This document shows, piece after piece, positions 1 to 9,313 of a stretch of DNA of 64,000 nucleotides; the first letter of the stretch is position 1, and the number at the start of each line of letters is the position of its first letter. Source of the stretch: Sulfitobacter sp. THAF37 (GTDB lineage Bacteria > Pseudomonadota > Alphaproteobacteria > Rhodobacterales > Rhodobacteraceae). The stretch covers positions 806,001-870,000 of the forward strand of contig NZ_CP045372.1 of NCBI RefSeq assembly GCF_009363555.1, given 5' to 3'. The notes beneath the pieces are model-generated. The model was not told the origin of the DNA. It made no database searches and saw only the letters and a list, made by a program, of their open reading frames with translations. A program made the translations under genes and the position numbers.

Positions 1-1
1 A

Positions 2-490
2 ACGATCGGAACGCTCCGGCAAGGATCCTCTTTTCTGGCGTCGACCTGCGTTATCGCCATTGGTGGCACGCTGGCACTGATCGGCAACGCCGAGCGTCTT
101 GCCAGCGTCGCCCAGGATCTGACAATGGAACATCAGCCGGTCTTTATCTGGGAAATCAAACTGTTGCTGGTGGTCTTCTTCCTCGCCAATGCCTTTCTCA
201 AATTCATCTGGTCGAACAGGCTCTTTGGGTATTGTTCGGTGCTGATGGCGGCGGTGCCGAACGACGCGAACGACCCCCATGCGGCAGTGATGGCCAGCAA
301 AGCGGCCGAAATCAACATCTTCGCGGCCCGCAGCTTCAACCGTGGGTTACGGTCGGTCTACTTCAGTCTGGCCAGCGTCGCCTGGCTCGGCGGTGCGCTG
401 CCGCTGATCTGTGGTGCAATTGTGACACTACTGGTGATCTGGCGGCGCGAATTCGCATCCCGTTCTCGGGGGATACTCTTGGAAAAATAG
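2..490 (+). CDS. DUF599 family membrane protein (5'-truncated by window edge)
   Basis: The reading frame is open from the first bases of the window, so the true start lies upstream; 162 residues are visible. An ATG at 125 is internal, because the upstream residues continue in frame with a hydrophobic segment and the RQGSSFLAST stretch typical of DUF599. At least three membrane-spanning segments are visible: near the window edge, after IWEIKLLLV (about residues 49-70 of the visible part) and near the C-terminus. DUF599 proteins are integral membrane proteins of unknown function, so no reaction can be assigned. It runs in the same direction as the small secreted protein that follows 43 bases later. 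Confidence 0.75.
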   Translation, partial: TIGTLRQGSSFLASTCVIAIGGTLALIGNAERLASVAQDLTMEHQPVFIWEIKLLLVVFFLANAFLKFIWSNRLFGYCSVLMAAVPNDANDPHAAVMASKAAEINIFAARSFNRGLRSVYFSLASVAWLGGALPLICGAIVTLLVIWRREFASRSRGILLEK

Positions 491-533
491 CCGTGGTAAG
501 TATATACACTCCAGTCTTTCCAAGGTGAGTCGC

Positions 534-887
534 ATGCTCAAGCGTTCCATTCTTGCCGTAACTCTCGCGACGACCCCCGCGTTTGCCGACCCGCCGGTCG
601 TCCAGAACGTCAACATGAAAAAAGCTGGTGACAGCTGGAATTTCGATGTCACCATCCGACACAAGGACACCGGTTGGGACGATTACGCCGACGGCTGGCG
701 CATTCTGGACGCAGAGGGCAAGGAACTGGGGCTTCGCAATCTGGCCCATCCTCACGTGAACGAACAGCCCTTCACCCGGTCGCTGTCTGGCGTGAAAATA
801 CCCGAGGACGTGACCGAGATCGGCATCCAGGCGCGCGACAACGTCAACGGCTGGTCGCCCGTGGTCAAACGGATCAAGCTGCGCTGA
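534..887 (+). CDS. Small secreted protein, unknown function
   Basis: The product is 117 aa. ATG 534 is preferred over the in-frame GTG at 525 because AAGG sits at a normal distance upstream of 534. The N-terminus is a short signal peptide (MLKRSILAVTLATTPAFA, then DPP), so export to the periplasm is likely. The mature part of about 100 residues is soluble, rich in charged and aromatic residues, and has no cysteine pair or motif that I recognise; the pattern (GDSWNFDVTIRHKDTGWDDYADGW) could be a small beta-sandwich. It lies between the DUF599 gene and convergent rlmH and has no informative partner. Confidence 0.7.
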   Translation: MLKRSILAVTLATTPAFADPPVVQNVNMKKAGDSWNFDVTIRHKDTGWDDYADGWRILDAEGKELGLRNLAHPHVNEQPFTRSLSGVKIPEDVTEIGIQARDNVNGWSPVVKRIKLR

Positions 888-906
888 TAGTACGCAGGCG
901 GCTCGA

Positions 907-1377
907 TCATTCGCGATGATAAGGGCTGCCCGAAAGGATCGAAGCCGCGCGGTACAGTTGCTCTGACAGCATCACCCGGACCAGCATATGCGGCCAGACC
1001 ATCTTGCCAAAAGACATGGCATGCCGCGCCTTGCCCTGCAGATCGGGATCAATGCCGTCGGCGCCCCCGATGACAAAGGCGAGATCGCCCGCCCCGTCAT
1101 CGCGCCAGCCGGCCAGGCGTTTGGCAAACTTGGGTGAGGTTTCGACGGCGCCGCGTTCATCCAACACACAGACGACCGCGCCATTCGGCAGAGCTTTTTC
1201 CAGCAGGGCTGCCTCTGCCGCCATGCCGCCGCCCTTGCGGGCGTCGACCTCGACCACCTGCACCGGGCCGAGGCCGAGCGCACGGCCCGTCCGGTCAAAG
1301 CGGGTCAGGTAGTCGTCCACCAGATCCTTTTCGGGACCGTTGCGCAGGCGCCCGACGGCACAGATATGCACACGCAT
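907..1377 (-). CDS. rlmH: 23S rRNA (pseudouridine1915-N3)-methyltransferase RlmH
   Basis: The product is 156 aa, the usual length for RlmH (SPOUT class). RlmH uses S-adenosylmethionine to methylate N3 of pseudouridine 1915 in helix 69 of assembled 70S ribosomes. Family signatures are visible: the N-terminal strand MRVHICAVGRL, the SAM-knot segment FVIGGADGID and the C-terminal LVRVMLSEQLYRAASILSGSPYHRE ending. It starts 15 bases after the rsfS stop, so the two form a ribosome-maturation operon; rsfS-rlmH adjacency is common in bacteria. Start ATG 1377 has a weak CAGG upstream. Confidence 0.95.
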   Translation of the reverse strand: MRVHICAVGRLRNGPEKDLVDDYLTRFDRTGRALGLGPVQVVEVDARKGGGMAAEAALLEKALPNGAVVCVLDERGAVETSPKFAKRLAGWRDDGAGDLAFVIGGADGIDPDLQGKARHAMSFGKMVWPHMLVRVMLSEQLYRAASILSGSPYHRE

Positions 1378-1392
1378 GGGCCTGCGACCTGA

Positions 1393-1758
1393 TCAGTTCT
1401 GGGTCGCGGCCTCACCGCTCGCCAGCCACATCTTTTCAAGCTGATAGAATTCGCGAACCTCGGGTCGGAACACGTGCACGATCACGTCGCCGGTGTCGAT
1501 CAGCACCCAATCCCCGATATCCTTGCCTTCCATCTTCGGCGTATGGCCGAATTCGTCCTTGATCCGCTGGACCAGCTTCTCGGCAATCGACGACACCTGC
1601 CGCGTGGATCGCCCCGAGCAGATCACCATGTGATCGCCGATTGCCGTCTTCCCGCGCAGATCAATCTGCACGATGTCTTCGGCTTTGTCATCGTCGAGGG
1701 AGTTGAGAACGGTGGCCAGCACAGCATCGCTGGTGGCCGTATCAGCAGCCGCCGTCAT
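1393..1758 (-). CDS. rsfS: Ribosome silencing factor RsfS
   Basis: The product is 121 aa. RsfS (Iojap/DUF143 family) binds ribosomal protein uL14 and blocks 50S-30S joining when nutrients are scarce. The core is seen as KAEDIVQIDLRGKTAIGDHMVICSG, then GDWVLIDTGDVIVHVF and REFYQLEKMW. The frame extends upstream to TTG 1785, but ATG 1758 has GAGG at good spacing and fits the family start better. About 20 residues precede the conserved core. It is cotranscribed with rlmH immediately downstream. Confidence 0.93.
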   Translation of the reverse strand: MTAAADTATSDAVLATVLNSLDDDKAEDIVQIDLRGKTAIGDHMVICSGRSTRQVSSIAEKLVQRIKDEFGHTPKMEGKDIGDWVLIDTGDVIVHVFRPEVREFYQLEKMWLASGEAATQN

Positions 1759-1912
1759 GACGGGTGCCTCAGGTTTCGCAGCCAAGGCTGCGTTGGCTTG
1801 GGTTGACAGGACATTGCCCTCCTTTTCGGTGCACCGTATTCCCCGGTGCCGGGTGTCTCCAAGTTAGCAATCCAACGACTACAATTCAATGACAACGGGT
1901 TTCCCCCGGCGC

Positions 1913-2584
1913 TTACCAGCCTTCTTCAGTGATTATGCTGCTTTCTTTCGCACCCAGATCCTTCAACGCGTCGCGGACATCGTCGACAAATTCCTGCGGA
2001 CCGCACAGATAGAACGTCTGATCAAAGTCTGTGACACGTTCCTTCAGCAAGCTTTTGTCGATCTTGCCGTGGTGCATTCCATCAACCTTTTCGTCCGATA
2101 GAACGAATTCCGCCCGAAGCCCTTTCATCGCCTCCCATTCACCGCGCATGATAATGTCGGCCTCGGTCTTGTTGGCGAAGAACAACGCACAGCCGTCCAT
2201 CGTGCCCTCGCGATCATGTTTGCGCAGAATCGGAATGAAGGGCGTGATCCCGGCGCCCGCGGCGATAAACGTGCCGGGGCCGTGATCCGTGATCGCGCCG
2301 AACGGACCGTCGAGCGTCAGCTCGGCCCCGGGTTTGAGCTGGGCAAGCTGTTCGGTCACGCCGTCATGGTCGGGATAGGATTTGATCACGAATTCGATAT
2401 CGGCGTCCTCGGGCTGCGAGACGAAGGTGAAAGGCCGCCCTTCTTCGCGCCACCCGTCCCGGTCTATGGCAAGCTCCGCCGCCTGACCCGGCTTGAACGA
2501 CAGACCTTCGGGTCGCGAAAAGACATAGTGGTGGGTGTCATGTGTGACGGGTTTCAAATCCTTCAGGATGATGCGGTCGGCCAT
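1913..2584 (-). CDS. FAD-dependent ferredoxin/flavodoxin reductase-like oxidoreductase
   Basis: The product is 223 aa with an FNR-type fold. An N-terminal FAD-binding barrel contains the RPFT motif (GRPFTFVSQP, about residues 50-59), which holds the flavin. A C-terminal NAD(P)-binding half begins at FIAAGAGITPFIPIL and ends with the YLCGP motif (about residue 192). No 2Fe-2S cluster motif or extra domain is present, so the electron partner must be a separate protein. The start has AGGAGAA upstream. Close relatives are annotated as flavodoxin reductases; the physiological acceptor cannot be read from the sequence. Confidence 0.85.
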   Translation of the reverse strand: MADRIILKDLKPVTHDTHHYVFSRPEGLSFKPGQAAELAIDRDGWREEGRPFTFVSQPEDADIEFVIKSYPDHDGVTEQLAQLKPGAELTLDGPFGAITDHGPGTFIAAGAGITPFIPILRKHDREGTMDGCALFFANKTEADIIMRGEWEAMKGLRAEFVLSDEKVDGMHHGKIDKSLLKERVTDFDQTFYLCGPQEFVDDVRDALKDLGAKESSIITEEGW

Positions 2585-2722
2585 GTGAATTTCTCCTCTG
2601 AAATTTCCAACCCCCGCCGCACCTCATGGTTCCGCACCGCCTGCGCCTTCGATGCAAAATGAGGCCGAAACCCGCCACCCGCCGACGCAGCCAGGTCGCC
2701 CTGATGCCGCTGCCAATCCTGG

Positions 2723-4075
2723 TCAATCCTCCGCCGTCTTTTTCGCGTGACGTGAAAGCGCGAGCTTGCTGTCCTCCAGCATCAGCACCTCACGCTGCGG
2801 GAACGGAATGGAAATATCGTTCTCCTTGAACGCATCCCAAAGCGCCAGATAGACGTTGCCGCGAATGTTGGTCAGACCGCCGGTAGGGTCCCTGATCCAG
2901 AAGCGCAGGATGTAATCGACGGAACTGTCGCCAAACCCCACGATATGACAGACCGGCGCCTTGAAACTCAGCACCCGGTCCACGTTCGAAGCCGCCTCGA
3001 TCGCCAGCTTGCGCACCTTGTGCGGATCATCCGAATAGGCCGTGCCAAAGTAGATGTCGAGCCGCACGAAATCGTTGGAGTGCGACCAGTTGACGACCTG
3101 CCCGGTGATCAGGTCTTCGTTCGGGATCAGGTATTCCTTACCGTCCCTTGTGACCACCGACGCATAGCGCGCACCCAGTGTCTGGATCCAGCCGAAGGTC
3201 TCGCCCAGCGAGATCACGTCGCCGGGCTTGATCGACTTGTCGATCAGGATGATCACACCGGAAACGAGGTTCGACACGACTTTCTGCAGACCGAAACCAA
3301 GACCGACACCGATGGCACCCGACAGGACAGCCAGACCGGTCAGGTCGATGCCGACGGCCTTTACCCCCATGAAGAAGGCAAAGCCGTAAAGGGCGAGCTG
3401 GATACCCTTGACCGCCAGCACCTGCATGGAGGGGCTGATTTCCTCGTTCTTGCGAATGGTGCTTGCCGTTGCCTGGCTGACCAGCCGCGCCACGGTCAGC
3501 AGAATCCCGATCACGACCAGTGCCGTGATCAGCGTCAGGACAGACAGGCGGAAATCGCCGATCTCGATGGCCAGCCTGTCAAGAAACGCGGCCACGTCGT
3601 CGGAAACGTTCAGGAAATAGAGCGTCGCGTAGATCCACAGCGACCAGGTCACGATCCGGCGCAATGGCCGGTTGCGCACGAGCTGGGCCGCGAAGGCGAT
3701 GCCGACCCAGACGATCGCCAGTGTCGCAGCCAGGCCGACGAGGTAGGATCGTGACGGCCAGGTAATGTTCTGCATCACTTCATAGACGACATAAGCCATC
3801 AACGAGAACCAGATCAGGCCCATGCGCCGACGCACCTGCACCACCATGCGCAGCTGCCATTTGGCCCATCCCTGGCGGGACCGGACCCAGTTGCGGATCG
3901 CCTTGTCGCTGATGCGGTGCAACGCCCATGCCACCAGCGCCAGAGCGATGACAATCAAGACCTGGTTCTGTCGCCAGCCGGGCTGAACCACGCCCGACAG
4001 AAACCCCTCCGCGTTTACCCAGATTCCCTCAAGCGAGCTGAGAAAGTCTGCAAAGGGGTCTGTGGTTGGATCCAT
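2723..4075 (-). CDS. Mechanosensitive channel of the MscS family
   Basis: The product is 450 aa with several N-terminal membrane segments, then the MscS core: the pore helix region GAIGVGLGFGLQKVVSNLVSG (about residues 270-290) and the beta domain with PGDVISLGETFG and YLIPNEDLITGQVVNWS. Such channels open under membrane tension and release solutes after osmotic downshock. The N-terminal part makes it larger than E. coli MscS (286 aa), closer to MscK/YbdG-type relatives. The frame extends to 4234, but ATG 4075 has GAGG upstream and begins the conserved protein. Confidence 0.9.
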   Translation of the reverse strand: MDPTTDPFADFLSSLEGIWVNAEGFLSGVVQPGWRQNQVLIVIALALVAWALHRISDKAIRNWVRSRQGWAKWQLRMVVQVRRRMGLIWFSLMAYVVYEVMQNITWPSRSYLVGLAATLAIVWVGIAFAAQLVRNRPLRRIVTWSLWIYATLYFLNVSDDVAAFLDRLAIEIGDFRLSVLTLITALVVIGILLTVARLVSQATASTIRKNEEISPSMQVLAVKGIQLALYGFAFFMGVKAVGIDLTGLAVLSGAIGVGLGFGLQKVVSNLVSGVIILIDKSIKPGDVISLGETFGWIQTLGARYASVVTRDGKEYLIPNEDLITGQVVNWSHSNDFVRLDIYFGTAYSDDPHKVRKLAIEAASNVDRVLSFKAPVCHIVGFGDSSVDYILRFWIRDPTGGLTNIRGNVYLALWDAFKENDISIPFPQREVLMLEDSKLALSRHAKKTAED

Positions 4076-4433
4076 GTGATGCCTCGCTGTCGAACAGTTC
4101 GATGCTGGCATATTCCCCCATGCCCCGCAACGATCAGACGCCGCGGGCAGTCCGTCGTTGTCGACTTCGCGATTCTCGGCACGCAGCAGGCGTCCCTCGG
4201 TCGGCGCGCACCGCCCCGGCCCGATGGCGCGCATTACGTGGCACCTTGCGGGAATCTACGCAGTGCCTTATCCCCGTGCACATGACACAGGTCTTTGATC
4301 AAACCGACCGCACACGCCTGCGCGAACGCTTTTTCGGCGCGACGCACACCGTGCTTGCCCGACTATAAGGCCGCGCGATACGCGCCCCCACGCCGATCCA
4401 CTTGTTTCACACCAAAATCACGGGAGAGGACAC
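4076..4433. other. Divergent intergenic region between mscS and leuC
   Basis: This 358-bp stretch carries the promoters for mscS (leftward) and leuC (rightward). I found no convincing -35/-10 pair. The right half holds a possible 28-codon reading frame (4282-4368, listed separately). No Leu-codon-rich attenuator peptide or terminator-like hairpin is visible ahead of leuC. A GGGAGAGGACAC ribosome site precedes leuC. Confidence 0.5.
4282..4368 (+). CDS. Possible 28-aa leader or microprotein upstream of leuC
   Basis: An ATG opens a 28-codon frame that starts [20 protein letters not shown], ends with THTVLARL and stops at TAA 65 bases before leuC. The peptide is basic and amphipathic and has only three leucines, so it does not look like a classical leucine attenuator peptide. 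No strong ribosome site precedes it. It may be a real small protein, a remnant, or chance; it is listed because of its position. Confidence 0.25.
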   Translation: MTQVFDQTDRTRLRERFFGATHTVLARL

Positions 4434-5837
4434 ATGTCCCCCAAGACGCTCTATGACAAAATATGGGATGCCCATGTCGCCCACGAAGCCGACGACGGCA
4501 CCTGCCTTCTCTACATCGACCGCCACCTTGTTCACGAGGTAACTTCGCCCCAGGCGTTCGAAGGCCTGCGGATGACCGACCGCAAGGTCCGCGCACCGGA
4601 AAAGACCATTGCCGTTCCCGACCACAACGTACCCACCACGGGCGATCGGGACGCACAGATCGAAAACGAGGAATCGCGCATTCAGGTCGAGGCGCTGGAT
4701 CGCAACGCCCGGGAATTCGGGCTGAATTATTATCCCGTGAACGATATCCGCCAGGGGATCGTCCACATCATCGGCCCGGAACAGGGCTGGACCCTGCCCG
4801 GCATGACCGTTGTCTGCGGTGACAGCCACACCGCCACGCACGGGGCCTTTGGTGCGCTGGCCCACGGCATCGGCACGTCGGAGGTCGAGCATGTACTTGC
4901 CACCCAGACGCTGATCCAAAAGAAATCCAAGAACATGAAGGTCGAGATCACCGGCAAGCTGGCACCGGGCGTCACGGCCAAGGACATCACCCTCAGTGTG
5001 ATCGGTGCGACCGGAACCGCAGGCGGCACCGGCTATGTGATCGAATACTGCGGCGAGGCGATCAGGGATCTGTCCATGGAAGGTCGGATGACCGTCTGCA
5101 ACATGGCGATCGAGGGCGGCGCCCGCGCCGGGCTGATCGCGCCCGACGAGAAGACCTTTGAATACTGCAAGGGCCGCCCCCACGCACCGAAAGGCGCCCA
5201 GTGGGAAGCCGCAATGGAGTGGTGGAAGACGCTCTATTCCGACGATGACGCCCATTGGGACAAGGTCATCACGCTGAAGGGCGAAGACATTGCGCCGGTC
5301 GTCACCTGGGGCACCTCGCCCGAGGACGTGCTGCCCATCACCGCCAACATCCCCGCGCCCGAGGACTTTACCGGCGGTAAGGTCGGCGCGGCAAAACGCG
5401 CGCTCGACTACATGGGTTTGACATCGGGCAAGCCGCTGTCGGAAGTCGAAATCGACACGGTCTTCATCGGCTCCTGCACCAACGGACGGATCGAGGATCT
5501 GCGCGCCGCGGCTGAGATCCTGAAAGGCAAGAAGATCAAGGAAGGCATGCGCGCCATGATCGTGCCCGGTTCCGGACTTGTCCGCGCCCAGGCCGAAGAA
5601 GAAGGCCTTGCCGATATCTTCAAGGAGGCGGGTTTCGAATGGCGGCTCGCGGGCTGTTCCATGTGCCTGGCGATGAACCCTGACCAGCTGTCACCGGGCG
5701 AACGCTGCGCGGCCACTTCGAACCGCAACTTCGAAGGCCGCCAGGGGCGGGGCGGGCGCACACACCTGATGAGCCCCGCGATGGCCGCCGCGGCTGCGAT
5801 CACCGGCAAGCTGACAGATGTCAGAACGATGATGTGA
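4434..5837 (+). CDS. leuC: 3-isopropylmalate dehydratase, large subunit
   Basis: The product is 467 aa, the normal length for the bacterial LeuC subunit. With LeuD it isomerises 2-isopropylmalate to 3-isopropylmalate in leucine synthesis, using a 4Fe-4S cluster. Aconitase-family signatures are present: [19 protein letters not shown] (about residue 125), the cluster cysteine in FIGSCTNGR (about 350) and the pair in [11 protein letters not shown] (about 410). The SD is GGGAGAGG. Unusually, an HdeD-like gene separates it from leuD. Confidence 0.97.
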   Translation: MSPKTLYDKIWDAHVAHEADDGTCLLYIDRHLVHEVTSPQAFEGLRMTDRKVRAPEKTIAVPDHNVPTTGDRDAQIENEESRIQVEALDRNAREFGLNYYPVNDIRQGIVHIIGPEQGWTLPGMTVVCGDSHTATHGAFGALAHGIGTSEVEHVLATQTLIQKKSKNMKVEITGKLAPGVTAKDITLSVIGATGTAGGTGYVIEYCGEAIRDLSMEGRMTVCNMAIEGGARAGLIAPDEKTFEYCKGRPHAPKGAQWEAAMEWWKTLYSDDDAHWDKVITLKGEDIAPVVTWGTSPEDVLPITANIPAPEDFTGGKVGAAKRALDYMGLTSGKPLSEVEIDTVFIGSCTNGRIEDLRAAAEILKGKKIKEGMRAMIVPGSGLVRAQAEEEGLADIFKEAGFEWRLAGCSMCLAMNPDQLSPGERCAATSNRNFEGRQGRGGRTHLMSPAMAAAAAITGKLTDVRTMM

Positions 5838-5844
5838 TCCGGGG

Positions 5845-5865
5845 GCCGACCGCGCACCGGTCGGC
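5845..5865. repeat. Hairpin between leuC and the hdeD-like gene
   Basis: GCCGACCG (5845-5852) and CGGTCGGC (5858-5865) form a perfect 8-bp stem with a 5-base loop, eight bases after the leuC stop. No T-run follows, so it is more likely an mRNA-processing or stability hairpin, or a weak attenuator, than an intrinsic terminator. Confidence 0.5.
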
Positions 5866-5895
5866 AGCATCCCGCGTCCGAACATAGGAGTCGTC

Positions 5896-6417
5896 ATGAA
5901 AACCTGGCTTACACTTGTACTTTTGGGCGTGCTGCTGGTCATTGGCGGTATCCTCGCCATCGCGAACCCGCTCGCCGCTTCGATCGCAGTCACCACACTG
6001 GTCGGCGTCTTCTTCCTGCTGGGAGGGGTTCTGCAACTGTGGCTGCTGTTCAAGAACGGCACTGGCTTTGACGGTGCACTGAACTGGGTCATCGCCCTGA
6101 TCACACTTGTCGTTGGCGTCTGGCTGCTGGCCAATCCGCTGGAGGGCACCGTGTCACTTGCGATCGTGGTCGGCGTCGGCTTTGTGATTTCCGGCATTGC
6201 CCGCATCATCTGGGCCAGCCGCGCGGGCCGGGGCACATCTGCTTTCGTCCCGCTGCTGCTGTCCGGCGCCGCCTCCCTGCTGGTCGGAGTTGTGATCTTT
6301 TCCGATTTCCAGTCGCTGGCCACGCAGGTGCTTGGTCTGCTGCTGGGAATCCAGCTTGTGATGGACGGCGTCGGCTCTGCCGCCATCGGCCTGATGCTCC
6401 GCAATCGCCAGTCGTGA
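5896..6417 (+). CDS. HdeD-like membrane protein (DUF308)
   Basis: The product is 173 aa, almost wholly hydrophobic, with six predicted membrane segments arranged as repeated pairs; the GVLLVIGGILAIANPLAA pattern recurs as GVWLLANPLEGT. This is the HdeD/DUF308 family; E. coli HdeD contributes to acid resistance at high cell density, but most members have no known activity. The start has TAGGAG at good spacing. It sits between leuC and leuD on the same strand. It has no known role in leucine synthesis, so the link is probably positional. Confidence 0.85.
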   Translation: MKTWLTLVLLGVLLVIGGILAIANPLAASIAVTTLVGVFFLLGGVLQLWLLFKNGTGFDGALNWVIALITLVVGVWLLANPLEGTVSLAIVVGVGFVISGIARIIWASRAGRGTSAFVPLLLSGAASLLVGVVIFSDFQSLATQVLGLLLGIQLVMDGVGSAAIGLMLRNRQS

Positions 6418-6507
6418 CCGGCCCTTTTTCTTTGGCATCGCCATCGGGCGGTGCGTTTCCCCAATCAGCCACCCCATCCCGGTGGTCCACATTAGGAGTT
6501 CATCCAC

Positions 6508-7113
6508 ATGGACAAGTTTGACACCCTCACCGGCATCGCCGCACCGATGCCCATGATCAACATCGACACCGACATGATCATCCCCAAGCAGTTCCTGAAG
6601 ACGATCAAACGCTCGGGCCTCGGCGTGAATCTCTTTGATGAAATGCGCTATGACGACAATGGCAACGAGATACCCGACTTTGTCCTTAACAAGCCGCAAT
6701 ACCGCGAGGCGGAAATTCTGGTTGCCGGTGACAACTTCGGCTGCGGCTCCAGCCGCGAACACGCCCCCTGGGCGATCAAGGACTTCGGTATCCGCTGCGT
6801 CATCGCGCCGTCCTTCGCCGATATCTTCTACAACAACTGTTTCAAGAACGGGATTCTGCCGATTTCATTGCCGCAGGAAACGGTCGACGTGCTGATGAAA
6901 GACGCGGAAAAGGGCGCCAACGCGCGCATGACCATCGACCTTGAGGCACAGACGGTGACCACCTCCGATGGCGAAATCATCTCCTTTGAGATCGACTCGT
7001 TCCGAAAGCACTGTCTTATGAATGGTCTCGATGACATCGGCCTTACATTGGAGAAAGCCGCGTCAATCGACAGCTTTGAAAAAGCGGCTTCGCAGAGCCG
7101 CCCCTGGGTCTAG
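6508..7113 (+). CDS. leuD: 3-isopropylmalate dehydratase, small subunit
   Basis: The product is 201 aa and matches LeuD, the swivelling partner of LeuC. Recognisable parts are the N-terminal substrate-binding segment [16 protein letters not shown] (about residues 20-35) and the [17 protein letters not shown] motif (about residues 73-89) that contributes substrate contacts. The SD TTAGGAG lies ahead of ATG 6508. Expression with leuC is likely, although an unrelated gene lies between them. Confidence 0.97.
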   Translation: MDKFDTLTGIAAPMPMINIDTDMIIPKQFLKTIKRSGLGVNLFDEMRYDDNGNEIPDFVLNKPQYREAEILVAGDNFGCGSSREHAPWAIKDFGIRCVIAPSFADIFYNNCFKNGILPISLPQETVDVLMKDAEKGANARMTIDLEAQTVTTSDGEIISFEIDSFRKHCLMNGLDDIGLTLEKAASIDSFEKAASQSRPWV

Positions 7114-7147
7114 GCGCCGCAAGATCCTTGAAATGCTCTTCGAACTC

Positions 7148-7176
7148 CTTGTGGGCGCGCCGGACGCACCCACAAG
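7148..7176. terminator. Hairpin downstream of leuD
   Basis: CTTGTGGG (7148-7155) and CCCACAAG (7169-7176) pair, and the stem extends inward with one mismatch around the loop CCGGA. No T-run follows, so it is a weak terminator or an attenuation or processing site. The rest of 7114-7367 shows no gene. Confidence 0.4.
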
Positions 7177-7367
7177 ATGTGCTCTCCGCCATTATTCTGC
7201 CGAAAAATAGATGCAAGAACGCACCACCCTTTCCCTCAAAAAGCCCAAAGGAATAAGTTCTCATTACCTACAGCCTTGAGGAATGAGACGAAAGAAGGCA
7301 CAATTTGGGCGAGAATGAGGCAGGTCCCCAAACCCCGGGGGCAGCAAGTTGGGACAAGTACGCGGCA

Positions 7368-8240
7368 ATGTACCGCGGCTGGCCAGTTTGGAAGGGAAAA
7401 GTCGTGATCGGACGGATGACAGGCGCCGCGGCGCGTGGCCTCTTTGTGGCCCTGCTGGCATTGCTGCCGGCCCTCGTCCTTCCGGACGTGGCAGCAGACT
7501 CCACGCAGATTTCCGTCCTTATGGCTCTCCTGGCCGCTTTCCTGACCTTCGTCGAATACAACTCCAATTTTCCCAGCATCGTGGAATTTCGCGACGCGCC
7601 GCCCTTCAATCGGCTTCGCTTTGTCGCTCTCTTCGCGACAGTCCTTTTGCTAAGCTTGATCCTTCGGGGCACCGCCGAACCGACGCTGCTGACCGGTGCT
7701 CTGACCTCTGTCGGCACCATCATCGGTAATGCGGTCGATTTTCCGTATTCGCCCGTGCGGCTGGTCGTGCTGATGCTGCCCGAAACGGCCAGCCCCCAGC
7801 TTGTCGCATCCGTCCGAACGTCGGCCGGTCTGGCGTATCTGATTTCATTGGTGGCGATGACCGCATTCCTGATCCTTGTGCGGTTGATGAACTGGCCTGC
7901 GCGGCAAGGCATCTTCAACGTCTGGATCAACCTGCCCCTGTTCGACCCCACCGTGGGCGGCGACGTCATTTACCGCCTGCAACGCGATGCGCGGGTGAAT
8001 ATCGCGCTGGGGTTCCTTCTGCCGTTCATCATCCCCGCACTGGTCAAGGCGGCAGCCGACCTGATAGACCCGATCACATTGCAAAACCCGCAAACCCTGA
8101 TCTGGACACTCAGCGCATGGGCCTTTCTGCCAGCAAGCATGATCATGCGCGGTCTCGCGATGGGCAAGGTCGCCGACATGATCCAGGACAAGCGCCGCCG
8201 CGCCTACGCGGATGCCGAAACGCCGTTTCAGCCTGCCTGA
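7368..8240 (+). CDS. Integral membrane protein, unknown function
   Basis: The product is 290 aa from ATG 7368; the frame is open to a TTG at 7305, but the extra 21 residues look non-coding. The sequence has about six hydrophobic segments (for example LFVALLALLPALV, FVALFATVLLLSLIL, AYLISLVAMTAFLILV) and one long loop with WINLPLFDPTVGGDVIYRLQRDARVN. No family is recognised. Codon use matches its neighbours. It is cotranscribed with the nuclease/phosphatase-fold gene, whose frame it overlaps, between leuD and leuB. No strong SD is visible. Confidence 0.65.
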   Translation: MYRGWPVWKGKVVIGRMTGAAARGLFVALLALLPALVLPDVAADSTQISVLMALLAAFLTFVEYNSNFPSIVEFRDAPPFNRLRFVALFATVLLLSLILRGTAEPTLLTGALTSVGTIIGNAVDFPYSPVRLVVLMLPETASPQLVASVRTSAGLAYLISLVAMTAFLILVRLMNWPARQGIFNVWINLPLFDPTVGGDVIYRLQRDARVNIALGFLLPFIIPALVKAAADLIDPITLQNPQTLIWTLSAWAFLPASMIMRGLAMGKVADMIQDKRRRAYADAETPFQPA

Positions 8241-9229
8241 TATCGCTGCTTCTGGTTCTTTTGGGCGTGACCGGTGCCGCGCGGGCAGAGACCGTCAGGA
8301 TCGCCACCTATAACACCGAACTCTCCCGAGACGGGCCTGGCCTGCTCCTGCGCGACATCGCGGGCGGCAAAGACCCGCAGGTGCTGGCCGTTCTCGACGT
8401 CCTGCTCTCGGTGCGAGCCGACATCGTTTACCTTCAAGGTATCGACTACGATCTGGAAGGACGTGCCCTGGCGGCACTGGCCGAGGCGCTGACCGAGCAA
8501 GGCCTCTCCTATCCGCACCGCTTTGCCGCGCCGCCGAATGCGGGACGGATGACGATGGAGGACCTGGATGGCGACGGCAAGACGGGCGGACCCGGCGATG
8601 CACAGGGTTACGGTCGCTTCTTCGGCCAGGGCGCCCCGGCGATCCTGTCCCGCTACCCTGTCGGACAAGATGACGTGCAGGATTTCACCGATCTTCTGTG
8701 GCGGGATCTGCCGGGCGCGATGATGCCCGGCACGCCGGATGATCCTTTTCCAAGCGCCGAAGCACATGCCATCCAGCGCCTGTCCACCCACGGCCATTGG
8801 GTGGTACCGATCATGCATCCCGATGTCGGCACCATCCACCTGATGACCTATCACGCCAGCCCGCCGGTCTTTGACGGGCCGGAGGACCGCAACGGCCGGC
8901 GTAACCACGATGAAACACTGTTCTGGCTCCACTACCTCGACGGGCATTTCGGCCGGCCGCCCGCGGAAAAATTTACATTGATCGGTGACGCGAACCTCGA
9001 TCCCGTCCTGGGCGATGGCCGCGGGATCGCGATGCAGCGGCTCTTGGCAGACCCTCGCCTGCAAGATCCCCAACCCGATCTGGCGACCGTGAACTGGCCA
9101 CAGACCGGCCCCATGAGGGTGGACTATGTCTTGCCCTCATCCGACTGGACCGTCCGGGACGCCGGAATGACCGCCCCCGCCCCCGCGGCAAGCCGTCATC
9201 GGCTCGTCTGGGTCGACCTGGCACGGTGA
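8117..9229 (+). CDS. Secreted endonuclease/exonuclease/phosphatase-fold protein
   Basis: The frame encodes an EEP-superfamily hydrolase with the N-terminal RIATYNTEL strand, an internal LHYLDGHF...LIGDANLDPV motif (the Asp-x-Asn pair) and a C-terminal RVDYVLPSSD...ASRHRLVWVDL with the D-H metal/catalytic residues. A signal peptide (LISLLLVLLGVTGAARA) directs it out of the cytoplasm. The start is unclear: the only in-frame ATG (8117) lies 124 bases inside the preceding gene and gives an unlikely basic leader, while the signal sequence itself begins near 8225 with no ATG or GTG. A rare start codon or a sequence error is possible. The substrate (nucleic acid, lipid or phosphate ester) is unknown. 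Confidence 0.7.
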   Translation: MGLSASKHDHARSRDGQGRRHDPGQAPPRLRGCRNAVSACLISLLLVLLGVTGAARAETVRIATYNTELSRDGPGLLLRDIAGGKDPQVLAVLDVLLSVRADIVYLQGIDYDLEGRALAALAEALTEQGLSYPHRFAAPPNAGRMTMEDLDGDGKTGGPGDAQGYGRFFGQGAPAILSRYPVGQDDVQDFTDLLWRDLPGAMMPGTPDDPFPSAEAHAIQRLSTHGHWVVPIMHPDVGTIHLMTYHASPPVFDGPEDRNGRRNHDETLFWLHYLDGHFGRPPAEKFTLIGDANLDPVLGDGRGIAMQRLLADPRLQDPQPDLATVNWPQTGPMRVDYVLPSSDWTVRDAGMTAPAPAASRHRLVWVDLAR

Positions 9230-9313
9230 AAAGCGAGACGCCGAGCAGGCCAACTTGACCCGCCGCGCCGGTCGGGCTACGCCGCCTCAGACAGGTTATT
9301 TCAGGAGCATCCC

